A DNA stretch of 64,000 nucleotides. It comes from Apoderus coryli (Eukaryota; Arthropoda; Insecta; Coleoptera; Attelabidae). Below are positions 47,887 to 57,545 of this stretch, one piece after another; within the stretch, counting starts at the first letter, position 1; each line of letters begins with the position of its first letter. The notes beneath the pieces are model-generated. The model did no database searches and was not told where the DNA came from. It saw only the letters and a program-made list of their open reading frames with translations. Where the stretch lies: contig OU452205.1 in NCBI GenBank assembly GCA_911728435.2, positions 13,150,260 to 13,214,259 on the forward strand, given 5' to 3'. Both the position numbers and the translations under genes were made by a program.

Positions 47887-48942
47887 TCATGATGGCAGCT
47901 TCAGTACTGGTTTCAGTGCTTTTAATATATTGTATGTTGTGGTCGAAGGAGGCAAACCGTTCGAGGGTGTTTTTGATGTAGGTTGATGATTAAAAGCCAA
48001 CATTTTTTTAGCTACTCTAATTTTGGTATTTATTGAGTCTTCCACGTAGCCTTGTACTACGTTAGCTGATTTCCATCAACAGTGCCTTTTCAGTAACAAT
48101 ATATCAGCTCCTGAATCGGTAAGAAGTGTGGCAGATGTCCTTCTGAACGCATGTCCAGTATATTCTTTGAAATTTGGTAGGTTTAAATTAAAAGCCTATG
48201 GGCTGAACATTTTCCAGCACTGTGTTTCACAAATAATCGTCGAGAATTCATATTTTTGGGATGTAGACTAAAATACTTTTTGCATATTGATACAACGTCA
48301 GTAGTATTTTCTTTTTGTTCCACGTTGCATACAGTAAAAGTTCGCCGCTTATGAGTTTTTGTGCCTGGAACGTGAATTATTAAGATATCGTCTTTATTAA
48401 CCACATGATCTATCATCATCATTTGTGAGTTCAATACTACTACAAGCACTGGCCACTCCTATAATCAACAATACCTAGAATTATATTTTTGAAGAGTATA
48501 GTTTTTGATTCATAATATGATCGCTTATATTTTTCATTAAAGGTGCAGTTTCAAGACATGTTTCAATATCCCGTTGGTCGAAAATGTTTGACTTTTTAGC
48601 AATGTGGCCAACAGATTCAAAAGGCAGTGACTTTTGTGAAATTTCTAATGTTTAAGCTATGTTTAACTAATAGCGTAGATTTTAACATGGAATGAATTGA
48701 CCATAGTGTTGAAGATTGGTACTTTTGTGAAAGATCCGATAAATACGTCAAAATCACGTTTTCACTATACTTTTTAACGTTTTTAGCACTACACCAATCC
48801 ATAAACAGTTTATACTGAAGTTCATATTTGGTTCTTGATTTTTCCGGCAGCAGATTCATCGAAACTTCGTTCGCTTTCTCGTGAATTTCAGGCGGAGTAC
48901 ATTACTCATTTCCTCGTCACTACTATCAATCTGATATTCCAT
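47887..48942 (-). pseudogene. Crypton tyrosine recombinase, frameshifted
   Basis: Starts MEYQIDSSDEEMSNV (ATG at 48942). After one shift it continues 'SMNLLPEKSRTKYELQYKLF', MDWCSAKNV, 'YLSDLSQKYQSSTLWSIHSM' (core-binding domain). The catalytic domain follows in other frames: 'ACSSIELTNDD', 'VPGTKTHKRRTFTV', 'SRRLFVKHSAGKC', 'YTGHAFRRTSATLLTDSGAD' and 'VQGYVEDSINTKI'. The HAFRR motif (H-x-x-R) and the nucleophile Tyr in GYVEDS are retained. The first catalytic Arg box, usually CRR in relatives, reads CSS. Ends at a TGA at 47887. Several frameshifts; no longer functional. Confidence 0.85.
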
Positions 48943-49255
48943 GATTATTATATAAATGATAAATCAAATTCAAATTGAATATTTTACGACGCGCTCGATA
49001 TTTGACAACCACTGTCACATGGGTCTGTCATTATTATTGTGCCGCCATCTATTACAAATAGTTAAAAATAATTTTCTTGCCTAGCCAATTTTGAGTGTAT
49101 TATAATAATTGTAGAAATGCATACTTTCTCGTCCCTATAGAAGCAGTAAAACTCAATTTTCTCATAGTGTTGGCAGAAAAATATTTTTTGATATTTTTCA
49201 TGTTTAATTTTTTCTTAGACCAGTATGCATGGAGGAGTATGAGTGTTTGGGATAA

Positions 49256-49620
49256 ATGACTAGTGTCCGTGACCATATCCGAAAACCCTCAGCGGCACTC
49301 TCATCCTCTATTCACCTTACATATAGATATATACCAAACCCGAAGTTATACGTGTATATCTATATCTATATAAAGCTATACACAGAGCGCTTCCAGGCTC
49401 TCTCGTCCGTCCATGTCGTCGTTATATCCCACCCGAGGGATTCACACCACTATCACCATACAGAGAGCGAAAAAAGAGAAAAAGCAGACGCTCGACGCAA
49501 AGGGTCTTCCTCTGCTACTGCTGCTGTTTCTTCTTCGACAGGAACACAAGGGACTAATCAATTTCAACAATTTCTGTTATTCATATCACTCGTTAGCGAT
49601 TCTGCAGTTCATTTATAATC
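49256..49620 (+). promoter_or_regulatory. TATA-containing, GC-richer patch
   Basis: TATATAAAG near 49368 is followed about 30 bp on by CTCTCTCGTCCGTCC and a purine-rich, then serine-codon-rich region. Could be a promoter with 5' leader of an unrecognised transcript. Overlapping frames of 82 and 120 codons show no domain. Confidence 0.3.
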
Positions 49621-49979
49621 CTTGTTTATGCTATTCACACATATCGGCAGCCTTGTCTTGAAAAGATTTATCTTAAATTTGGGACGCCATATAGAATTTG
49701 TTTCACACACATCACACAAATTTACAGTTCTTAATAAGTACTAATACTTTGTTGCAATTGTTAAAATTCTACATGAAAAGAGATATGTATTTAATACAGC
49801 ACCTTGGGAACGAATAGTTTGAAAATGCGTTGATAGGTTTAAAAATTATGTTCAAGTTTGAACCAGACGCCATCCCCAGTACTAAAATTCTGTTCACCGT
49901 CAAAAATTTGTTTCTGTGTTCCCTTATTTCTAAAAATTCCCCGTAAAACAGAATGTTATTTATTCATTTATTCAATGCC

Positions 49980-51045
49980 TTCTAATAATAATAATCGTTA
50001 TTAACCAAAAATAATGTTAAATTACAATGGTGTCAAATTTAAGACAATATATGTCATAAAAGATTATAAACATCTTAAAAACATTAACAATGTTTAAATA
50101 AATAAAAATAAATAAATAAATTGCATTTCACATCTTTGTCAAACATCAGACACTCATAAATATGCACATATCGACAAAATTAATACATCTAAAAATTACA
50201 AATACAAATAAGTTAAAAAGACAAATACTATTGTATAAAATAAAGAAAAATGCCTTATCGATTAAAAAGGTTTTTAGTTTATTTTTAAATTTGATCTCAG
50301 ATTGGCAATGCCCTATGTAAGCTGGGAGCATATTGAAATACCCGAATACATTGGTGATTTTTTAAACTGTTCGTACTTAGGACACGGTAAGTATAATCTA
50401 GCCCGCGTGTATAATGTTCATGACTACTGCCACAAGTAAAGGCGCAGCTTTTTGTCCTAAAGCTATTATAACAGAGCAACTTGTAAAGGTAAATTGATGT
50501 AACAGTAAGCAATTTGTGATCTTTGAAGGCATTCCGACAATTGCCCCTGTATGCTATACCAAAGTTACTTCTGATAGCTCTTTTCTGTAGTATGAAGACT
50601 CTGTCAATTTCAATGCATCTACCCCAGACCAATATATTGTACGCAATTGTAGAGTAAATTAATGCGTAATAAACCGAAATTAGGGCTGTTATATTCATAT
50701 TATCCCTATTGAAATGTAAAGCCACGGTTTTTTCATAATTGATAATTAGACGGTTCTTCTGACACCAGGCTTGGAACTCCCTGAGGGTTACTTTGATGTT
50801 ATGCATCAACGTTTCTGGATCCTAATCAGACAATAATATAGTAGTGTCATCTGCATACATATATGCTACCCTGGGGTGTTCCCAAATCGACCTTATTAAA
50901 ATCCGACAAAAATGAATGTGTGACTCAAATAAGACTTTATCCAGGCATTGATTAAACCTCGTATTCCAAGAATATCCAGTTTTGCACACAAGAAACGTTT
51001 GTCCACAAGATCAAATTCCATGGAAAGATCTAAAAATTAGTGAAT
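49980..51045 (-). pseudogene. LINE with RT domain, 5'-truncated
   Basis: Minus strand: 'MEFDLVDKRFL' RT block near 51025, then 'AYMYADDTTILLSD' with catalytic YADD at 50857-50846. A 170-codon frame (50809-50297) follows with 'FQAWCQKNRLIINYEKT', 'VYYALIYSTIAYNILVWG' and 'FILQKRAIRSNFGIAYRGNC'. The C-terminal 'IGHCQSEIKFKNKLKTFL' is in another frame. The 3' UTR ends in (ATT)n at about 49982. Frameshifts between blocks. Confidence 0.8.
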
Positions 51046-51465
51046 TAATATTCAGAGCAAAATAATTTTGTGGAATAGTGGACAAAATTCCTGGTTTTAT
51101 CTACACAAGGGACTTTGTTTAATTTAGCAGAAATTAAATATCGACGACCGAACGCTTGGAAACCACCGTCCGAAGCGATGCTGATACCCAAATGGTGATG
51201 CCAGCAGAAGGATAAATGGTTTCCTGCCAGCGTTTTGTGTATACACTATTTTCAGTTCTCTTTTTATTTCTATTTTACGGCTGGTGTTACTCTGTACGGT
51301 GTGATATGCATTACTATGTGTATGTAGATGGTACGGTTTTCATATATCTGCTGGTGTATATCTGGATGTGCTAAAATGCAGAAAGCCCTCGCTAATTCAT
51401 GTATTTTGATATAGGGACATATACCCTTAAAGGGCTTAGTTGACGAGTACAGTGTGTGTGTGAAT

Positions 51466-52100
51466 TTGCCATAATTCAAAAACTCCTTTAAATATGCTTT
51501 TCAAATTTAGTGACCGATATGTTCTTTAAGAAAGTCATATTTTGACATAAACAATCTTTTAAAAAAATGAACCATAATTGCTATAGGGGTTAGTAACACT
51601 TTTTATCCCCCTATTTTTTACGCCACTGGAATAAAGATATCTTTTTATTTTATTTTTAATTCCCTGTTCATTTTTCCTTAAAAACTTGTAACCCTTAATG
51701 AGTGCAAAGTGAACAGTTTTGCAGGAATTTGCCTCTAAACTAAAGTCTGCATGTGCCTAAGATACTGTGTAACATTACATAAATTTCGAAAATTTGCCAT
51801 AATTCAAAAACGTCTATAAATATTTTTTAAAATTCCGTGACCGCTATGTTCTTTAAAAAATTAATGTTTTCACATAAACAATATTTTTTAAAGATTAACC
51901 AGTGGTGTGCTATAGGGGTTAGTGACACATTTTATCCCCCTATTTTTTACGCCACTGTAATAAATATATTTTTTTGTTTTTTCTTAAATTCCCTGTTCAT
52001 TTTGCTTAAAATGTAATAACATTTTATGGGTCTAAAGTGAACAGTTTTGCAGGAATTTACCTCTAAGCAAAAGTGTGCAAGTAAACTTTTTTGAAAAAAT
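51466..52100. repeat. ~330-bp tandem duplication x 2
   Basis: Units starting GCCATAATTCAAAAAC at 51467 and 51797 share CTATAGGGGTTAGT, TTATCCCCCTATTTTTTACG and AGTGAACAGTTTTGCAGG. Diverged by substitutions and small indels. Confidence 0.8.
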
Positions 52101-52680
52101 ATACGCACTCTTACTTGCAAAGTTTTGTTTATTAGCAAATTCAATAAATAATTATTAGACCCCATGGTCGGTATCAAATAGGTAATTAAACAATAACTGA
52201 GAATTTTTCTCCATTTTGGCATTGTGCCCCTCCCTTCTGAAATTGGTATGCCCGCCCTTGCCCATACGTGTATCTGTGAATTCAACTGGAATTCGAATTG
52301 ATACAAAAATTGGTAATATGCTAAATAATTTGAGATGTAAATCAATAGCAGCCCAGCTAAATATTGCTGATCTTTTGGAATTATTGTGACTACCTATAAT
52401 GATACGATGTGCCACAGTGTCACTGAAAATGATAATATATTCGTGCTTCAAAAGAAAGCTCCACTAAAAAATTTTAGTTCTGTGTTTGTACCTGATTATT
52501 GTATGGTTGTCGTTTTAAAGCAAGTAGTAGTTATTCCAACCAATTTTAGTGGATTTTAAAAAAAAAATCTAACTATTCAGGAGATTGACACAACCGAAAT
52601 TTTGGAAAATTTTTATGCAGTCCTTGATTTTATGACCCCTGGATCGTATAAATGACCTCAGCTCAAAAGTATCTAAAAGT
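52101..52680. other. Gene-free stretch
   Basis: No gene or clear repeat; leads into the terminal repeat of the Tc1/mariner element. Confidence 0.35.
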
Positions 52681-53869
52681 TTTCCAATAGTGATATGATT
52701 TGGAGCGACGTTGCGGCTATTTGTAATATGTCATGATCTGTCATTTGTTTGTCATTGAATTCAGTAGTTGTTTACAATTTCATCATGGAGTGATATACGC
52801 AAGAACAACGTTTACAAATTATTCAGTTTTATTATCAAAATAATCGTTCTCCAATTGCAACTTTTCGTGCGCTTTTGCCATTTTATGGTCGTAATAATCG
52901 TCCGTAAAGAACCGCCTGAAGTAATGCACATATTGCTGCCGTTCAGGTAAGTGTTGCTGAAGACCGCAATTTGTCGATTCCAAGACGGTTCAACAATTGG
53001 GACTGTCTCAAAGCACAACCTGGCGGATTTGGGTTTGCATCCGTATAAAATTGTTCTCACTCAAGAACTGAAGCCATTGGACCACCGTAAACGTCGTGAA
53101 TTTGCTGATTTTGCCTTGGAACAACTTGAAATCGATAACGAATTTTTTTAGGAAAATCATCTTCTCCGATGAGGCACACTTTCATCTGAGTGGTGGGTTA
53201 AATAAACAAGACTGTGGATTCTGGTGCGAAGAAAATCCACAAATTATTCATGAAAAACCATTACATTCACCTAAATTGACACTTTGGTGTGGTTTTTGGT
53301 CTGGTGGAATCCTCGGTCCGTACTTCTTTCGAAATGATGCTGGTAACAACGTTACTGTAAATGGAGAGCGGTATAGATCGAAGAGAACCAACTTTTTATG
53401 GCCGATTTTGGAAGAAGTTGATCTTGACAATATTTAGTTCCAGCAAGAAGGGGCTACGTGCCACACCGTAAATGCAACAATTGAATTATTGCGAGAAAAG
53501 TTTGGAAATTCGATTATTTCAAAAAATTATGATATTGAATGGCCTCCAAGAAGTTGTGATTTAACACCATTAGACTATTTCTTGTGGGGTTATTTGAAGT
53601 CATTGGTCTTTCGAAATAAACCAGACTCTCTTCAAGCTTTACGAGTCAATATTGAACGTGCCATTCATGACATACGACTTGATTTAGTGGAAAAAGTGCT
53701 CGAAAATAGGGTTCATCGAATTCGTTCCTGCAGAAGAAGTCGTGGACGTCATTTGATTGACGTTTTATTTAGAACTTAATTGTATTGATTGTACTTCACA
53801 TTCAATAAAAAACTTTCCTTAACAATAAGTGTGTTTTTTTTAAAGAAATCATATCACTCTTATTGGAAA
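52681..53869 (+). mobile_element. Nearly complete Tc1/mariner-type element
   Basis: Terminal inverted repeats TTTCCAATAGTGATATGATT (52681) and the reverse complement at 53846-53869 (with AAATCATATCACTCTTATTG) enclose about 1.2 kb with a single transposase gene. Length is as expected for the group. Confidence 0.85.
52785..53779 (+). pseudogene. Tc1/mariner transposase, lightly broken
   Basis: Stop at codon 3 (ME*), then 'YTQEQRLQIIQFYYQNN'; an early frame shift; 'QDGSTIGTVSKHNLADLGLH'; another shift at about 53150 into 'IIFSDEAHFHLSGG' (first catalytic Asp) and 'WSGGILGPYFFRNDAG'. An in-frame TAG at 53435 sits where the family usually has Trp. Next comes 'FQQEGATCHT', where Glu (GAA, 53447) replaces the usual second catalytic Asp. 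The rest is open to the end: 'WPPRSCDLTPLDYFLWGYLK' with the third Asp. Inactive. Confidence 0.85.
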
Positions 53870-54066
53870 TCCCATATTATATGAACCTCAGTTCAAAATG
53901 CTTATCGCAATTTTTTTTGCGCATTCACAATACTTTCCCTGGGCGGGAAAGTAAAAATGGGTTGTGTCACCCCAAAATTTTCCCGACAAGATATAATATA
54001 ATCTAACATATACCTACCTGCGTACCGAAACAGGATTTTAATAATTATTATTATAATATATAATAA

Positions 54067-54139
54067 GGAAAGAGCTGGGATTTGAACACAGGACCTTCCG
54101 CATGCAAAGCGCACGCTCTACCAATGACGTCATCGAGGC
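54067..54139 (-). tRNA. tRNA-Ala(TGC)-like relic
   Basis: 73 nt on the minus strand. GGTAGAGCG D-arm end, anticodon arm TGCGC-TTTGCAT-GCGGA with anticodon TGC, AGGTC variable loop, and T-arm CTGTG-TTCAAAT-CCCAG with good box B. This closely follows tRNA-Ala order. The acceptor ends (GCCTCGA / CTCTTTC) do not pair and the D-stem is poor, so it is a tRNA pseudogene or the head of a tRNA-Ala-derived SINE. (ATT)-rich sequence follows it. Confidence 0.5.
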
Positions 54140-54304
54140 TCATGCAAATTACCAACTACCTAACTGGTGAAATTTAAAACGCAATTTTTTCGAGAACTAT
54201 GAGTGTACATTTCAAAAGTAACGTATTGCTGTAAAGCAGATAAAAAATGATTTTAAACAACCAAACTTGCACTGGACATCGAATTCAATTAACAATACAT
54301 AATA

Positions 54305-55808
54305 CCGGGTGGGCAAAACACAGAAATTTTTTTAAATACTTGTAACTTTTTTACTAGTAAACCGATTTTCATGAAATTGGTTTCGTTAGATAGAGAATAG
54401 AAGAGAATTTGAAATTCGAATTTCGAAAGGGCGCCCAAATCAAAATCCAATATGGCGGAAAACTTTAAACAACTCGTCATTTCGGGTCAATTCCTTTTTA
54501 ACAAAATTTTCCAAAATTAAAATATTTACTATAGAATGTAACTCTTTATGAACATTTTAAGATGTGAATCAAACAAATCGGTTCAGTGGCTGCGGAGAAA
54601 TTGGCCATTAAAAATGAAGATATCCCTTATTTGTAGACAAATTTGGTCTAGTTGAATAGGCAAACAATAGGCTTTCAAATTTCAATGTCAAAATGGCGTC
54701 CTAATCAAAATCCAAGATGGCGGACGTCTTTAAACATACCCTTTATTTCGGGTCAATTCTTTTTGAACAAAATTTTCTAAAATTGAGATATTTACTACGG
54801 AAATTAAAAATGTGACTCTATCTGATCATTTAAGGCAATTCGAGCAGATTCCGAACCGTTTAGAATTATTAAACGTCAAAATTTGAAGTACGATTCCGCA
54901 TCGGTTCGAAATTGCCTGCGAACAAAGCTAATACGAGTAATAGAAGCATATAGGATAATTATAAAAATCTAACATCAAGTCACTTTTGGAATGAATTAAA
55001 AAAGGTTTAATTTTTGACAATTGTTGATGTTATGGTGTTATTGTAAATAAAATTGGGCTTACGAACGCATTTTTGATAGTGTTTATCTTTTATTTAATTA
55101 ATTATATTTGAAGACAAAATACTTATTAAAACGTTATTAAATGCCGGTAAAAATATTGAGGAGCTTCCTGAAAGATATTTCAAGTAGACAACGCGCCTAC
55201 ATATGTTAGCTAAAAAAATGAGGGAAACAGGGACTGTTGAAAGAAGAGGTGGAGTCGAAGGCCAAAAATAATAAACACCCAGGTAAATACTAAAATTATT
55301 TAATAAAAATCAATTTTGCAATAACAATAATTTATACGGTTATTAATCATCAAACATTTGTATTTTTAATTTTTTTTTAACTTTTAAAAGTTTGACTTTA
55401 GTCCAGGACGAATCTTTGCACCCCCTCGAAAAAATTTAGGGCGTCATTTTGATATTAAAATTTGAAAACCTATTGCCTATTCAACAAGACAAAATTTGTA
55501 AAAATCTGGCTACTAATAAGGGATATATTAATTAGTAGATACGCTATCTGCAATTTTTTTGACTTATCAAATATTTTTTTAACCGGACTGATTCATCTCT
55601 TAAAATTTTTAGAAAGAGCCATATTTTTTATTTCTGTAGTAAATATGTCGATTTCGTTAAAAAATAATTGCCCCTAAATAAGGGGTACAAAATCCAGATT
55701 TTAAAGTCTATTCTATTGTATATCTAACGAGACCAAGTTCCTGAAAATCGGTTTACTAGTAAAAAAGTTACAGGCATTTAAAAAAATTTGTTTTTTTTGC
55801 CCACCCGG
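54305..55808. mobile_element. Long-TIR element, CCGGGTGGGC ends
   Basis: Ends CCGGGTGGGCAAAA and its reverse complement flanked by TA. Inverted homology runs through AACCGATTTTC...TACTAGTAAA and further inward. Internal direct repeats about 290 bp apart (GGGTCAATTC at 54484 and 54763) reappear inverted on the right. Confidence 0.8.
55135..55285 (+). pseudogene. Transposase helix-turn-helix relic
   Basis: The plus strand reads 'KNIEELPERYFK', stop, 'HMLAKKMRETGTVERRGGVEGQ' near 55150-55270. This fits the paired HTH segment (K-x-R-E-T-G-T-V-x-x) of Tc1/IS630-type transposases. It lies in the centre of the long-TIR element and suggests the element's origin. Confidence 0.45.
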
Positions 55809-56333
55809 TATATCAGTCGGTGTGTTGACTGATTTGATGTTACGTCTTTTGTTTGAGTGTGATTTTTTTACCTACTTGTATGTTTTATTTTATACATGTT
55901 CATTTTTTAACAAAAAAAAAAACTAAAGTTTTGAGCCTTGAAGATAGTTTTAATACAAACCGAAACGTGGGGAATATACTAAATTAGTTTTTTGTTCTGT
56001 TCGGCTTAACCCCAAACATCCGTTCAACATGTTAATGAGAATATGGTAAAGCAATGTATAGTAGGTTTTGTTATGAAACCAAAAGCTTATTGCATGCTGT
56101 TTGGAGACCTAAAAGTTTAAATCTGCCCCTATTTAACAGCATATTCTCTAAATTAAAACACTAATTTCCGATAGTGGTTTGGTCTAACATGGAAACAATA
56201 ATTCCTGTATTTTTTTAACTGAAACAGAAGTAACTCAACACATTGAACAAAATTTCATCCAAGTAAAACTACCTGTGTTTAAATAGAAATCAAAATAAAT
56301 CCACACAATTAATAAAAGTGAACAACAATTATT

Positions 56334-56339
56334 TTTATT
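56334..56339 (-). terminator. Polyadenylation signal of the HES gene
   Basis: AATAAA on the minus strand about 105 nt past the HES stop codon. Confidence 0.6.
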
Positions 56340-56442
56340 GCACAATTAATTTAATATAATAATTTATAAACAGAAACAAATATTTACTATAAATCGGTAT
56401 ATACATTTTTACAACAAATATGAATTAGGTACATTATAACTT

Positions 56443-57261
56443 TCACCATGGTCGCCACATGCTATCACAACATGGTTCATCGTTTTGACTTAGTTCTATT
56501 GATTTCTGAAACATCTGATCATTTTTATGATAACCCTTTATCGCTACGACTTCATTATTTAATGCTGCTGATTGGGACGAAGTACCAGCATCACAACAGT
56601 TATTATTATTCACTGTTACCACATTCTCATCATCACTTGAATGAGGTTGTCGTAAATTAACACCAAGAGCACTAGCCAATTGCACATAATGTTCTGGCAA
56701 TAATAATACAAAGTTCCCATCGTAATTTTTGACATTTTCACTTTTATTATTGTTCACTTCCTCGTTTAAATTATTGTTTGAATTCGTATTATTAGGATCC
56801 GGAACAGGTTTTGACAAATTCTCTTCATCACCCTCTTCTGGTACCTCATTATTGGCGGGAATCGGTCGCAAGTCAACATCAACTTCACTAATGCAATTGT
56901 CTAAGTGTCGCAACAATCTTTGACGGATCCCACTGTCGAGAACTGTCATGGTTTGTGAATCTGGTGTTTCTAAATAGCGTTGGACTTCACGGACGCAATC
57001 TGTATAACCCGCTTTGTATTGGTTAACTCCTTTCACGTCCAAACTGCGATGTCTTTGGAAATGTCGTACAGTCAATTCCAGAATGTCTGCTTTCTCTAAT
57101 TTAGAATGTTTGGTGTTATCGGCTTTCGCTGTATCAAGGATCAGTGCTTTTAAAGCCGCCAAACTTTGATTGATCCGAGCACGTCGGCGTTTTTCCATGA
57201 GAGGTTTGTTGGCTCGTCGTGGTTCACTAGCGCGTTTATTATTTCCAGTTTTAGCGGTCAT
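56443..57261 (-). CDS. HES/hairy/E(spl)-type bHLH-Orange repressor
   Basis: 272 residues in one exon. Nuclear DNA-binding repressor of the Notch-effector family. Basic region R15-R29 holds the family-specific Lys-Pro (K19-P20) in '[12 protein letters not shown]'. Helix 1 is about 30-43, loop 44-52 and helix 2 '[16 protein letters not shown]' 53-68. The Orange domain is about 80-124 ('[16 protein letters not shown]'). An acidic and Asn-rich linker follows. The protein ends exactly in WRPW (269-272), the tetrapeptide that recruits the Groucho corepressor. The Orange motif is closer to hairy/HES1 wording, but the lack of an intron recalls the E(spl) genes. Start: the first ATG gives the full N-terminus before the basic region. 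Intact and probably functional. Confidence 0.95.
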   Translation of the reverse strand: MTAKTGNNKRASEPRRANKPLMEKRRRARINQSLAALKALILDTAKADNTKHSKLEKADILELTVRHFQRHRSLDVKGVNQYKAGYTDCVREVQRYLETPDSQTMTVLDSGIRQRLLRHLDNCISEVDVDLRPIPANNEVPEEGDEENLSKPVPDPNNTNSNNNLNEEVNNNKSENVKNYDGNFVLLLPEHYVQLASALGVNLRQPHSSDDENVVTVNNNNCCDAGTSSQSAALNNEVVAIKGYHKNDQMFQKSIELSQNDEPCCDSMWRPW

Positions 57262-57360
57262 AACTTTCTTTAAACTTTAATAAAACTTTTTTGCGTTCCG
57301 TATTTTTCGTATAGATGTAGTAGAGTATAGATAGCGATGCTACTGCTATATGAGTTGTTT

Positions 57361-57545
57361 GGGAAATGAGACGCAGCCGGAGAGGAAAATTCACGTTGGC
57401 GACCGACGACGGCAGGCAGGCGGTGGCTCTGGTGTTATGTGTGGGGGTGGCGCGTGCGGTAGCCGGGATCACTGTGGGGGTCTGGGTCCGTTTGAGTCGC
57501 GTGCCGACACCGCCACATCACACCAACAGATCGAAATCAGTGGTT
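57361..57545 (-). promoter_or_regulatory. GC-rich upstream region of HES gene with class-C sites
   Basis: GC-rich island 100-285 bp upstream of the ATG. On the gene's strand it contains GGCACGCGAC (plus-strand 57496-57505), the form of the Hairy/HES class-C site known from achaete, and GCACGCGCC (57449-57457). HES repressors bind CACGCG/CACGTG-type sites, so autorepression is a reasonable inference. No clear Su(H) site was found by eye. Confidence 0.55.
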
